Assembly (NCBI RefSeq): GCF_041915215.1
Contig: NZ_JAYSBV010000001.1
DNA: 64,000 nucleotides
Reading direction: 5' to 3' (one strand)
DNA from: Zoogloea sp021286885
GTDB lineage: Bacteria; Pseudomonadota; Gammaproteobacteria; Burkholderiales; Rhodocyclaceae
The number at the start of each line of letters is the position of its first letter. Positions within the stretch are counted from its first letter, which is position 1. A program made the position numbers and the translations under genes. The notes under the pieces were generated by a model that was not told the DNA's origin, did no database searches, and worked only from the letters and a program-made list of their open reading frames with translations. Shown here in pieces: positions 31,409-40,344 of this stretch.

Positions 31409-31912
31409 ATGCACGCACCGGCTCCCATGCCTACGCCAGCCAGCCTCAAACGCCGCCAGATGCTGCAAGGCCTGCTGCTAGGGTTTGCCCTGCCCACCGG
31501 GCTGGGCCTGCTGCGCCCCGGGCGGAGCTGGGCCGCCCCCCTGGCCGACCCGTTCGCGGCGCGCAGTCTTGAAACGCTGCTGGCCCTCCTGCATGCCCCT
31601 GCGAGCCCCTACGCCCCCGAGGGCGGGCTCCTGCTCCAGGCGCCGGAGCTGGCCGAAAACGGCGCCTCGGTGCCCATCCAGCTAGAAAGCCTGCTGCCCG
31701 ACACCCGGGAGCTGGTGCTGATCGCCGAGCACAACCCCTACCCGCTCACCCTGCGCGCCCGCTTCGGGCCCGGCACCCGCCCCCGGCTGCATACCCGTTT
31801 GCGTCTGGCCGAAAGCACCCGGCTGCGGGTAATCGCCTACACGGGCCAGGGCGTATTCACCCTGCTGCGCCCCATCAAGGTGATTGCCGGCGGCTGCGGC
31901 AACGAGGATTGA
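31409..31912 (+). CDS. soxY: Thiosulfate-oxidation carrier protein SoxY
   Basis: 167 aa. A Tat-type signal is present (SLKRRQMLQGLLLGFALP), so the protein should be exported folded to the periplasm. The defining C-terminal swinging arm ends GGCGNED, with the sulfur-bearing Cys163. The body has the expected beta pattern (REVLVLIAEHNPYPL region). SoxY with SoxZ holds sulfur intermediates covalently while other Sox enzymes oxidise them. The start at 31409 was chosen for the signal peptide; ribosome binding site is weak. No soxA, X, B or CD is in the window. Confidence 0.9.
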   Translation: MHAPAPMPTPASLKRRQMLQGLLLGFALPTGLGLLRPGRSWAAPLADPFAARSLETLLALLHAPASPYAPEGGLLLQAPELAENGASVPIQLESLLPDTRELVLIAEHNPYPLTLRARFGPGTRPRLHTRLRLAESTRLRVIAYTGQGVFTLLRPIKVIAGGCGNED

Positions 31913-31916
31913 CACC

Positions 31917-32237
31917 ATGGACGACACCCACAAGCCACTGCGCGTGCGCGTGTTTGCCGATCCAGCCGGTGGCCACGAACTGCGCCTGCAACTCGACCAC
32001 CCCTCCGAATCCGGCCTGCGGCGCGGGGCCGACGGGGCCCTGGTCCCTGCCCGCTACATTGCCCAGCTGGACATCCTGCTCGAAGGCCAGCCGGCCCTCA
32101 ACCTCAGCCTGGGCCCAGCCCTGGCGGATAAGCCCCTGTTCAGCGTGTTCCTGCCCCAAAGCCGGGCGGGTGCGCAGCTGGAAATCCGCTGGCGCAACAA
32201 CCTGGGCGAAGGCGGCACGCACCTGCTGCGGATCTGA
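31917..32237 (+). CDS. soxZ: Thiosulfate-oxidation carrier complex protein SoxZ
   Basis: 106 aa, immunoglobulin-like fold, starting four bases after the soxY stop. Family-like features are KPLRVRVFADPAGG, the HPSESGLRRGADG loop, IAQLDILLEGQPALNL and the final strands LEIRWRNNLGEGG. It forms the SoxYZ heterodimer, and its export would ride on the SoxY Tat signal. Sequence is shorter and more divergent than in full sox operons. Confidence 0.88.
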   Translation: MDDTHKPLRVRVFADPAGGHELRLQLDHPSESGLRRGADGALVPARYIAQLDILLEGQPALNLSLGPALADKPLFSVFLPQSRAGAQLEIRWRNNLGEGGTHLLRI

Positions 32238-32394
32238 GCCCGCCCCCCGGCGGCCACGCCATGCCCATGCAGATGTGGTGAAGTACAACTGTCATCCAGC
32301 CGCACAAGACAGGGGCCGGCCCCGGGGCTAGAATCAGCCCACCCTGGGGCTCTTGGGCCTGCGGGGCAATCCCATAACAGCCCAACGGCACACC

Positions 32395-33900
32395 ATGAGC
32401 CAGGAAACCGAACTCAAGCTGACCCTGAACCCCGCCGCCCTGGAACAACTGCGCGCCCATCCGGTGCTGGCCCGGGCGCCCCTGGTGGGCACCCCCGGGG
32501 TGCTGGAAAACACCTACTACGACACCCCCGAACTCCAGCTCAAGGGCCAGCGCATGGCCCTGCGCACCCGGCGCGATGGCGACCTGCTGCTCCAGACCGT
32601 CAAATGTGCCAGCGCCTCGGTGGGCGGCCTGAGCGCCCGGCCCGAATGGGAAAAGCCCTTTACCGGCGCCTTCGATTTCAGCGACGTGGATCAAGCCAGC
32701 GTGCGCCAGCTGCTGGACAAACTCAAGCCCGAGCTGGTGCCCGTATTCACCACCCACTTCGAGCGCAGCACTTGGGCCCTGGTGCCCACGCCGGGGGTAC
32801 AGATCCTGCTGATGCTGGATCAGGGCAGCATCGCCACCCAGGGCCGCAGCCAGCCCCTGTGCGAGGTGGAGTTGGAGCTGGTGAGCGGCAACCCCCGGGA
32901 TCTGTACGCCCTCGCCCTGCAACTGGCCCGGGATCTGCCCCTCCAGCCCGAAGACGTGAGCAAGGCCCAGCGGGGCTACCGCCTCTTCCTGGGCCAGGCC
33001 CCCAAACCCCAGCGCGCCCGCCCTTCCCGCCTCGAAGCAAACATGAGCCCGGTGGACGCCTTCCGCCAGATCGCGTTTGATTGCCTCGCCCAATGGCAGG
33101 GCAACGCCTCCAGCGCCCTGGAGAGCGAAGACCCGGAGTTCATCCACCAGCTGCGGGTTGCCCTGCGCCGGTTGCGCTCCGCCCTGGGCCTGTTCGAACC
33201 GGCCCTGCCCGCCGAGTTTGTGGAAGACTGGACCACCCAGGCCCGCACCCTGGCCGAAGAACTGGGCCACGCCCGGGATCTGGACGTAATGCTGGCCGAA
33301 ATCCTCAACCCGGTGCTGGAATCGGGCTTGGCCGATCAGGGCTGCGAACGGCTGGCGGGCCTGATCCGCGAAGCCCGGGAACGTGCCCGGGCTCGGGCGC
33401 TTCAAATCCTGCGCCAGGGGCGCCACGGCTACCCGATGCTGAAGCTCGCCGCCGAGCTGCACACCCTGGACAGCGGCAACCTGGACAAATCCGCCAACCT
33501 TGCCACCTTTGCCCGGCTCCAGCTCAAGGCCCTGCGCAAGAAAGCCCGCAAGCGCCACGCCGCCGCCACCGGCCTGGAGGCCGAGCGCCTGCACGCGCTG
33601 CGGGTGAGCCTCAAGCGGCTGCGCTACGGCTTGGAGTTCCTGCTTCCCCTGATCCCCGAAAAGCCCAGCGTGCGCTACCTCAAGACCCTGGCCGAACATC
33701 AGGATGGGCTGGGCTGGCTCAATGACGAGGCCCAAGCCCGCGCCCAACTTCGGGCCTGGGCTGGCGACGACCCGGAGCTACGCAGCGGCGCAGCCTTTGT
33801 CGCGGGCTGGCACGCCCCGCACATGGCGCGGCTGCAAAGGGACATCCTCGGCCAGGTGGCAGAGGATCTGTGGAGCAAGGCCCCGTGGAGGCAAGGATGA
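32395..33900 (+). CDS. CYTH-CHAD domain protein (inorganic polyphosphate/triphosphate related)
   Basis: 501 aa. The N-terminal CYTH (triphosphate tunnel) domain, 1-200, carries the ExExK motif in QETELKLTL and CEVELELVSG. The C-terminal CHAD domain, about 215-500, is helical and rich in His/Arg/Lys, with FIHQLRVALRRLRSAL and HALRVSLKRLRYGLEF. CYTH domains hydrolyse triphosphates and CHAD domains bind polyphosphate granules; both are known from families. The next gene, sixA, is 68 bases on. Start at 32395. Confidence 0.93.
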   Translation: MSQETELKLTLNPAALEQLRAHPVLARAPLVGTPGVLENTYYDTPELQLKGQRMALRTRRDGDLLLQTVKCASASVGGLSARPEWEKPFTGAFDFSDVDQASVRQLLDKLKPELVPVFTTHFERSTWALVPTPGVQILLMLDQGSIATQGRSQPLCEVELELVSGNPRDLYALALQLARDLPLQPEDVSKAQRGYRLFLGQAPKPQRARPSRLEANMSPVDAFRQIAFDCLAQWQGNASSALESEDPEFIHQLRVALRRLRSALGLFEPALPAEFVEDWTTQARTLAEELGHARDLDVMLAEILNPVLESGLADQGCERLAGLIREARERARARALQILRQGRHGYPMLKLAAELHTLDSGNLDKSANLATFARLQLKALRKKARKRHAAATGLEAERLHALRVSLKRLRYGLEFLLPLIPEKPSVRYLKTLAEHQDGLGWLNDEAQARAQLRAWAGDDPELRSGAAFVAGWHAPHMARLQRDILGQVAEDLWSKAPWRQG

Positions 33901-33968
33901 CGTCATCACACCGTAACACGCTCGGCCCAGACTCCTGCCCTCTCAAGCGGAACAAGGACGAGCACAAG

Positions 33969-34421
33969 ATGGATCTGCTGCTGTGGCGCCACGCCGAAGC
34001 CGTGGAAGGGCTGCCGGACAGCACCCGGGAACTCACCGAGCGGGGCCGCCGTCAGGCACGCAAGGTGGCCGAGTGGCTGGAGCAGCGTCGTCCCAAAAAG
34101 CTGCGCGTACTGGTGAGCCCCACCGTACGCACCCGCCAGACCGCCGACGCCTTCACCACCGATTACGAGGTGATCCCCACCCTCGCCCCGGGCTGCAATA
34201 TTGCCGACATCCTGGGCGCCTGCGGCTGGCCGGAAGCCGGGGGCGCGGTACTCATCGTGGGCCACCAACCTGAGCTGGGGCGCCTGGCCTCCCTGCTGCT
34301 CTCGGGCCAGGAGGCCGACTGGACCATCAAGAAGGGCGCCCTGTGGTGGTTTAGCAACCGGGTGCGGGAAGGCGAAACCCAAACCGTACTGCGCTGCGTG
34401 ATGCCCGCCGACCTGGCCTGA
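33969..34421 (+). CDS. sixA: Phosphohistidine phosphatase SixA
   Basis: 150 aa histidine phosphatase. The catalytic motif is LLWRHAEA (His8) in the RHG position, with a second part VLIVGHQPELGRLASLL near residues 95-112. E. coli SixA removes phosphate from histidine phosphotransfer domains. It is commonly next to CHAD genes in betaproteobacteria, as here. A terminator follows 77 bases past the stop. Confidence 0.94.
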   Translation: MDLLLWRHAEAVEGLPDSTRELTERGRRQARKVAEWLEQRRPKKLRVLVSPTVRTRQTADAFTTDYEVIPTLAPGCNIADILGACGWPEAGGAVLIVGHQPELGRLASLLLSGQEADWTIKKGALWWFSNRVREGETQTVLRCVMPADLA

Positions 34422-34497
34422 GCCTGGGCACCCCCGGCGGGGGCTGTGCAGGATATGGCCACCGGCTGCTCCAGCGCGGCACACGCTGCCCCACATG

Positions 34498-34537
34498 ACA
34501 ACACCCCGACGGATCGCTCCGCCGGGGTGTTGTTTTT
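34498..34537 (+). terminator. Rho-independent terminator after sixA
   Basis: Arms ACAACACCCC and GGGGTGTTGT with an inner CGGCGGA-type pairing, followed by TTTTTG. It lies between convergent sixA and pntB. Confidence 0.88.
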
Positions 34538-34605
34538 GCTGCGTGCCGTACCAATCTGCCGGAGCAGGCCGGGCGCCGGAGCACCCGACCTGCCACCGGA
34601 GTGGA

Positions 34606-35979
34606 TCAGACGGACATGGCCTTGACGTGCTGGATCACTTCGGCCACCGCCTGCTGGGCGGAACCGTAGAGCAGACGACAGTTGTCCTTGTAGAACAGGG
34701 CGTTCTCGATGCCCGAGTAACCCGTCCCCTTGCCGCGCTTGACCACGATCACGTTCTGGGCCATGTCGGCGTTCAGGATGGGCATGCCGTAGATGGGGCT
34801 GGACTTGTCGGTCCGGGCGGACGGGTTCACCACGTCGTTCGCACCGATCACCAGGGCCACATCGGCCTGGGCGAAATCAGCGTTGATTTCTTCCAGATCG
34901 AGGATCTTCTCGTAGGGCACGCCGGCTTCGGCCAGCAGCACGTTCATGTGGCCCGGCATGCGGCCCGCCACCGGGTGGATGGCGAACAGCACCTCAACAC
35001 CGGCCTCTTCGAGGAGCTCGGTCATTTCCCAGACCTTGTGCTGGGCCCCGGCCACCGCCATGCCGTAGCCTGGCACGATGATGACCTTGCTGGCGTAGCG
35101 CATCATCGCTGCCGCATCCATGGCGCCCACTTCCTTCTGCTCCCCTTCCACCGCTTCGCCACCACCGGCTGCAGCCATGGGGACGAACAGGATGTTGGAG
35201 ATCGGACGGTTCATGGCCTTGGCCATGAGCTGGGTCAGCAGGGTACCGGCGGCACCCACCACGATACCGGCGATGATGAGGGCGGGAATACCCATCACGA
35301 AGCCTTCAAAGCCCACGGCCAGGCCGGTGAAGGCGTTGAACAGGGAGATCACCACCGGCATGTCGGCCCCGCCAATCGGCAGGGTGATGATGGTGCCCAG
35401 GATCAGGGAGAGCACGAAGAACGCGCCCACCAGGGTCGGGTCGATGGCCGGGGCGGCGATGATCGCCAGCCCCAGGCCCACGGTGGCCAGGGCCAGCACC
35501 ACGTTGACCGCGTTCTGGGCGGGCAGCCGGAAGGCCTTCTTCATGACCCCCTGGAGCTTGGCCCAGGCGACCACGGAGCCGGCAAACGACACCGCACCGA
35601 TCAGCGCGCCCAGGGTGGCCAGCAGGGTCACGATGACGCCGTGCATTTCGCCCCGGGCGAACTCGACGGCGGCAATCGCCGCTGCCGCACCACCGCCCAT
35701 GCCGTTGTAGATGGCAACCATCTGGGGCATGTCGGTCATGGCGACCTTCTTGCCGGAGACCCAGGCCAAGGCGCCCCCCACCGCGATGGCGATGACCATC
35801 AGCGCAAAGTTGTTCATCCCCGGGGTCAGGAAGGTGACCACGGTGGCGAGCACCATGCCCACCCCGGCCCAGAGGATGCCCTTGCGGGCGGTGACCGGGG
35901 AACTCATCCCCTTCAGGCCCAGGATGAACAGCACTGCGGCTACGAAATAGCTCGCATCAATCAGCCACTTGAGCGCCAT
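34606..35979 (-). CDS. pntB: NAD(P) transhydrogenase subunit beta
   Basis: 457 aa. Nine or so membrane segments in the first 270 residues form domain II, followed by the NADP(H)-binding domain III with VPGYGMAVAGAQHKVWEM, LVIGANDVVNPSART and VIVVKRGKGTGYSGIENALF. The enzyme uses the proton gradient to reduce NADP with NADH. The start codon overlaps the stop of the pntAB gene at 35979, so translation is coupled. Together with the two genes upstream this is a complete three-polypeptide transhydrogenase. Confidence 0.98.
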   Translation of the reverse strand: MALKWLIDASYFVAAVLFILGLKGMSSPVTARKGILWAGVGMVLATVVTFLTPGMNNFALMVIAIAVGGALAWVSGKKVAMTDMPQMVAIYNGMGGGAAAAIAAVEFARGEMHGVIVTLLATLGALIGAVSFAGSVVAWAKLQGVMKKAFRLPAQNAVNVVLALATVGLGLAIIAAPAIDPTLVGAFFVLSLILGTIITLPIGGADMPVVISLFNAFTGLAVGFEGFVMGIPALIIAGIVVGAAGTLLTQLMAKAMNRPISNILFVPMAAAGGGEAVEGEQKEVGAMDAAAMMRYASKVIIVPGYGMAVAGAQHKVWEMTELLEEAGVEVLFAIHPVAGRMPGHMNVLLAEAGVPYEKILDLEEINADFAQADVALVIGANDVVNPSARTDKSSPIYGMPILNADMAQNVIVVKRGKGTGYSGIENALFYKDNCRLLYGSAQQAVAEVIQHVKAMSV

Positions 35980-36263
35980 TATTTGCCCTCCTTGGACTTG
36001 AACATGGCGAGCATGCGCTCGGTGACCACGTAGCCGCCGGCCGCATTGGCCGCGCCCAGCAGCACCGCCACAAAGCCGATGGCCTGTTCGAGGGGGGTCA
36101 CGGCTTCGCCCAGGGCGATCATGCCGCCCACCAGCACCACGCCGTGCACAAAGTTGGAGCCCGACATCAGCGGGGTGTGCAGGATCACCGGCACCCGGGA
36201 GATGACTTCATAGCCAGTGAAAGCCGCCAGCATGAAGATGTAGATTGCAACAAATCCGTCCAT
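35979..36263 (-). CDS. pntAB: NAD(P) transhydrogenase subunit alpha, membrane part (alpha-2)
   Basis: 94 aa with three membrane helices (VAIYIFMLAAFTGYEVI, FVHGVVLVGGMIALGEAV, AIGFVAVLLGAANAAGGYVV). This is the membrane portion that in E. coli is fused to PntA; here it is separate, as in Rhodospirillum and many betaproteobacteria. It starts 17 bases past the pntAA stop and touches pntB. Confidence 0.97.
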   Translation of the reverse strand: MDGFVAIYIFMLAAFTGYEVISRVPVILHTPLMSGSNFVHGVVLVGGMIALGEAVTPLEQAIGFVAVLLGAANAAGGYVVTERMLAMFKSKEGK

Positions 36264-36280
36264 GAGTATGGTCCTCCGCG

Positions 36281-37405
36281 TCAGAGCCCGAGGGCCTGCT
36301 TGACACCGGCGTGGCGCAGCTCGCCGGCGTGGGTCAGACAGGCACCTGCCATCACTTCGTCTTCCCAGTCCAGGGCCAGGGCCCCGTCCTTGATGAAGGG
36401 CGAGATGAAGTTGAACAGGTTCTTGGCGTACATCTCGGAGGCGTGGATGGGCATCCGGCTCGGGATGTGGGTCGGGCCGATCAGCAGCACGTCGCCGACC
36501 CAGGTTTTTTCGCCTGCCACGGTGCCGGCCACATTGCCGCCGGTTTCAGCGGCCATGTCCACCACCACAGAGCCCGGCTTCATGCGGGCCACCATCTCAG
36601 CCGACACGATCTGGGGCGCTTTTTTGCCCGGAATCGCAGCGGTGGTGATGAGGGCGTCGCACTCGGCGATGGCCTTGCCAAGCTTTTCAGCCTGCTGGCG
36701 CTTTTCCTCGTCAGTCAGCTCCCGGGCGTAGCCGCCGGCACCGGCCGCAGACACGCCGGTGTCAACAAACTTTGCACCCAGCGACTCAATCTGCTCCCGA
36801 GTTTCCGGTCGCACATCGTAGCCGTGCACCATGGCACCCAGACGCTTGGCGGTGGCGATGGCCTGCAGGCCCGCCACGCCCGCACCGATCACCAGCACCT
36901 TGGCCGGACGAATAGTGCCGGCCGCGTAGGTCAGCATGGGGAAGAACTTGGGACAGTGATCCGCTGCGATCAGGGCGCACTCGTAGCCGGCCACGGCGGC
37001 CTGGCTGGAGAGCACGTCCATGCTCTGGGCCCGGGAGATCCGGGGCAGTAGCTCCAGGGCGAAACAGGTGATGTTCTTCTCGCGCAGCACCTCGATCCGC
37101 TCCTTGCTGGACCAGGGCTGTTGCAGCCCCACCAGCACGGCGCCCGGCTTGAGCTGGGCCAGGGCTTCGAGCCCCAGGGGCTGCACCTGCAACACCACGT
37201 CGGCCTTGGCCAGCACGGCAGCCTGCTCGGCTGCCAGATCAGCGGCACCGTAATCTGCATCACGGTAATATGCCGCCTCGCCGGCCCCCGCCTGGAGCAG
37301 CAATGCCGCCCCAAGCCCTTGGTACTTCTTGGCTACATCCGGCACCAGCGCCACACGACGCTCGCCCGAAGTCAGCTCTTTGGTCACACCGATGACCAGA
37401 GGCAT
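36281..37405 (-). CDS. pntAA: NAD(P) transhydrogenase subunit alpha, NAD-binding part (alpha-1)
   Basis: 374 aa, domain I of transhydrogenase, soluble and binding NAD(H). It opens PLVIGVTKELTSGERRVALVP, like alanine dehydrogenase, and shows the dinucleotide fold VLVIGAGVAGLQAIATAKRLGA and GYDVRPETREQIESLGA. First gene of the pnt operon, with GGAGG at proper distance from the ATG. The 190 bases between it and the divergent corA contain both promoters. Confidence 0.98.
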   Translation of the reverse strand: MPLVIGVTKELTSGERRVALVPDVAKKYQGLGAALLLQAGAGEAAYYRDADYGAADLAAEQAAVLAKADVVLQVQPLGLEALAQLKPGAVLVGLQQPWSSKERIEVLREKNITCFALELLPRISRAQSMDVLSSQAAVAGYECALIAADHCPKFFPMLTYAAGTIRPAKVLVIGAGVAGLQAIATAKRLGAMVHGYDVRPETREQIESLGAKFVDTGVSAAGAGGYARELTDEEKRQQAEKLGKAIAECDALITTAAIPGKKAPQIVSAEMVARMKPGSVVVDMAAETGGNVAGTVAGEKTWVGDVLLIGPTHIPSRMPIHASEMYAKNLFNFISPFIKDGALALDWEDEVMAGACLTHAGELRHAGVKQALGL

Positions 37406-37595
37406 GGAACCTCCCTAGTAGGTAGTTAAAATTCCGTTTGCAGGAACAAAAAGCGCTCTGAACCTGCTTAAATCCTGTACAAGACCGGGGGTTAACCCCA
37501 ATCTCAAGCAATTTCTGCACGTAAAACCAGTTCCAAAAGGGCTAAAAACCTCATTTTCGGGGCTGTTTTCGTGACTCACAGCAACGGTTGATAGC

Positions 37596-38663
37596 ATGAA
37601 GCGCGCCAGACACCCCCGGAAGTCGGGTTTACCCCCAGGAACCCTAGTGCATGTAGGGTCAATTAAGATGGATAAAACCACCATCAGCCTCATTCAGTAC
37701 GATGGGGAGGGTGTGGATGAATTCCAGTTTGAAAGCTTGGAAGAAGCCCGCAAATTCCGGCCCGGACGTGAGAATGTGTGGCTCAACGTGCATGGTCTGC
37801 ACGACCCGGAGGTGATGAAGGAGATCGGCACCCGCTTCGGCCTGCACCCCCTGGTGCAAGAAGACATCCTGAACACCCAGCAGCGCCCCAAGGTTGAGGA
37901 CTACAGCGACTACACCTTCCTGGTAGCCCGTCTGTTTGAGTACAAGGCCGACACGGCTTGTCTGATTTCCGACCAGGTGAGCATCGTGCTCGGGCGCAAC
38001 TTTGTACTGAGCTTTCAGGAGCGCCCGAGCGGGGCATTTGCCCAGATCCGCGAACGGCTGCGGGCGCCCAGCGGTGTCATGCGCAGCCATGGCTGCGACT
38101 ATCTAGCCTATGCCCTGCTCGACACCCTGGTGGATCGCTACTTCGTGATGCTGGACCACCTGAGCGATCTGGCCGAGGGGCTGGAAGAACAGGCCTTGAG
38201 CCGCCCCTCCCCGGCGCTGCTCTCGGAGATCAACCGGGTCAAGCACGAGGCCCTCGCCCTGCGCCGGGCGGTGTGGCCCCTGCGCGAAGTCATCAACACC
38301 CTGTGCCGGGCCGACAACCGCTATTTCAGCGCCGATACCCGGCTCTACCTGCGGGACGTGTATGACCACACGGTGCACGTGCTCGAATCGCTGGAATCGG
38401 TGCGGGAACTGCTTGCCGACCTGCTGGACATCTACCTTTCGAGCGTCAGCAACCGGCTCAACAGCGAGGTGCGCATCCTGACCGTGCTCACCACCCTGTT
38501 CATGCCCGCCACCCTGATTGCCGGGATCTTCGGGATGAATTTCAAGGACATGCCCATGCTCGAAGCCCACGACGGCTTCGGCCTCGCCCTGGGCATGATG
38601 GGGGCCGCAGCGGCGGTGATGGCCGCTTCGTTCTGGCGCCGGAACTGGCTGCGCTCCCGCTAA
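37596..38663 (+). CDS. corA: CorA-family magnesium/divalent cation channel
   Basis: 355 aa. The N-terminal cytoplasmic part starts KSGLPPGTLVHVG, typical of this CorA subgroup, and is followed by the long stalk helix (SEINRVKHEALALRRAVWPL). Two C-terminal membrane segments are joined by the selectivity loop, with FGMNF (GMN signature) at about 310-314. The chain ends in basic residues (RRNWLRSR). CorA pentamers import Mg2+ and sometimes Co2+ or Ni2+. No clear ribosome binding site precedes the ATG at 37596. It is convergent with the phosphatase gene. Confidence 0.95.
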   Translation: MKRARHPRKSGLPPGTLVHVGSIKMDKTTISLIQYDGEGVDEFQFESLEEARKFRPGRENVWLNVHGLHDPEVMKEIGTRFGLHPLVQEDILNTQQRPKVEDYSDYTFLVARLFEYKADTACLISDQVSIVLGRNFVLSFQERPSGAFAQIRERLRAPSGVMRSHGCDYLAYALLDTLVDRYFVMLDHLSDLAEGLEEQALSRPSPALLSEINRVKHEALALRRAVWPLREVINTLCRADNRYFSADTRLYLRDVYDHTVHVLESLESVRELLADLLDIYLSSVSNRLNSEVRILTVLTTLFMPATLIAGIFGMNFKDMPMLEAHDGFGLALGMMGAAAAVMAASFWRRNWLRSR

Positions 38664-38706
38664 GGTCCCCACTAAGGCACCCGCAGCCGGGGCCCCAGAA
38701 ACACCA

Positions 38707-38726
38707 CGGGGCCCATGAGGGCCCCG
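38707..38726. terminator. Compact hairpin between convergent corA and PP2C genes
   Basis: Perfect 8-base inverted repeat CGGGGCCC / GGGCCCCG with an ATGA loop. There is no T-run. It may end transcripts with help of Rho or act as a stability stem for both convergent genes. Confidence 0.5.
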
Positions 38727-38754
38727 ACAGATGGACGTGTGGCAGCGAACGACC

Positions 38755-39609
38755 TCAGAAACTGGGCAGACTGGACAGATCCGGATAACCCGTATTGGAA
38801 TCTTTGGGCGGAATCTCCACCAGCTTCACAATCGCCAGCGAGATGTTGTCACCCGCGCCCCGGGCCCGCTCCCGGGCCATGTCGATCAAGGTAGAGGCCG
38901 CCTCCCGAGGCGAATGCTGAGCGACGACCTCACCCATCTCACGCTCGTTGATATAGCCCCACAAGCCATCGGAGCACAGCAGGAAGGCATCGCCGCCCAC
39001 CAGGGGCGAAGCATGGCCCAGATCCACCCGAGGCTCCCGCTCGGAACCCAGGCAGGAGATGAGCACATTGCGGTTGGGGTGACGTAGAGCGCCTTCCGGG
39101 TCCAGGCGGCCCTTGCGCACCAGTTCTTCCACCAAGGAGTGGTCGGTGCTGCGGGTCACCAGCTGGCCCTGGCGGAAGTGGTAAAAGCGGGAATCACCAC
39201 AGTGGGCCCAGTCGGCCCGGTCGGGCTGGAGCATGAACACCACGGCCGTGCTGTGGGGGTCTTGCTCGCTGGTGAAACGGGTGAGCTTGATGACGATGTG
39301 GGCCTCGTCCACGATGCTGCGCAGCAGATCACCGGGGCTCTCGGAAGCCGGCGCAAAAGCCTCAAAATTTTGCTTGGCCTTCAGGATCACCTGTTCGGCA
39401 GCCATCGCACCACCGGAATGCCCCCCCATCCCATCGGCCAGCACGGCCATCAGGGTGCCTTTTTTGCTCGGGTGGGGAAAGATGGAAACCCGATCCTGTT
39501 GTTCGGTACGGTCGCCCAGATGCTTGGCCACACAGGCCTCAGCCTGATAACGCTTTTTGGGTACAGGAGAGCCGGCAGTCACCAGCGGAGAACAGGAGGT
39601 AGTCAACAT
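38755..39609 (-). CDS. PP2C-family Ser/Thr protein phosphatase
   Basis: 284 aa. The metal-binding motifs of PP2C are all present: DRTEQQDR, VLADGMGGHSGG at about 57-68, HCGDSRFYHF, LLCSDGLWGY and GAGDNISLAIV. It is cytoplasmic with a short, basic N-terminal extension. PP2C phosphatases reverse protein phosphorylation by Hanks-type kinases, and often sit beside a kinase or FHA gene, but no such gene is in the window. The substrate is unknown. Confidence 0.94.
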   Translation of the reverse strand: MLTTSCSPLVTAGSPVPKKRYQAEACVAKHLGDRTEQQDRVSIFPHPSKKGTLMAVLADGMGGHSGGAMAAEQVILKAKQNFEAFAPASESPGDLLRSIVDEAHIVIKLTRFTSEQDPHSTAVVFMLQPDRADWAHCGDSRFYHFRQGQLVTRSTDHSLVEELVRKGRLDPEGALRHPNRNVLISCLGSEREPRVDLGHASPLVGGDAFLLCSDGLWGYINEREMGEVVAQHSPREAASTLIDMARERARGAGDNISLAIVKLVEIPPKDSNTGYPDLSSLPSF

Positions 39610-40344
39610 GTCACCCAGGAAAGCACACTTTCAAGCCAGATCAGGAGCCCTGAAACGGACATTCAGCACCATCGCAACCAGAAGCTTGCGACAGCCACTG
39701 GCAAATTGAACCACTTGACGGACCCGGTCGCCTGCTATCACAGCATAGACCTGGAATACCCGCCGCCATTTAACTAAGTTTAACCTTTTTCCATTTCGTG
39801 ACACGCACGTCACAACGCAGATTCCGTAAATGATGTGACTTTTGCCCTCCGGAGCGGTCTTTCATTCCACATCCACCCTCGAAGGACAAGCGCTAGAGTC
39901 GAATGTTGTCAGAAAGTGATGCCCCGGGTACTGACTGTTTTATTGGTTCTGGGTCTTTTTGCACAGCGTTCATCTTTACACCTGCCCCTGAAGCACCACG
40001 CGGTGGGCCCTTCTCAGGCAAACGGCGCAGGGCCAGCCAGCTGCCCACCAAAGACAGCACAGGGCATGCAACACACAGCACTTGAACCCAGCCATCGGTC
40101 ATGAGAAACAGCAAGTCCTTGTCTTTTATGGCATAAAAAAAATAGCGCATGCCGATAAACGGCGTGCCACACACATCTGCACAGATCATATGCCAGCCGC
40201 ATCACCTGCCGCAAACACCCCTCGATAGGTCAAAACTGCAGAAACACAACAACGCGTGGAGAAGGCCTCAATAACTGTAAGATATTGTCGCAAGAAATGC
40301 ATGGCAATGCTATATTCAAGCCACCTTTACCGAGGAGCACATCC
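39610..40344. other. 735-base stretch without a convincing gene upstream of the RiPP operon
   Basis: Base composition is lower in GC than around it. One minus-strand open frame, 39893-40189 (98 codons), could encode a small membrane protein with one hydrophobic segment (VLCVACPVLSLVGSWLAL). It lacks a ribosome binding site and any familiar sequence, so I do not call it a gene. The right end holds the promoter of the precursor gene. Confidence 0.5.
40308..40316 (+). promoter_or_regulatory. Candidate extended -10 promoter of the RiPP precursor
   Basis: TGC-TATATT matches an extended -10 element (TGnTATAAT-like) 29-37 bases before the start codon. A TTGTCG upstream is spaced too widely (20 bases) to be a standard -35. 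A good GAGGAG ribosome binding site follows. Confidence 0.4.

Noticed and set aside
39893..40189. Possible 98-aa minus-strand membrane protein upstream of the RiPP operon
   Set aside because: No ribosome binding site, no family and no conserved feature beyond one hydrophobic stretch.
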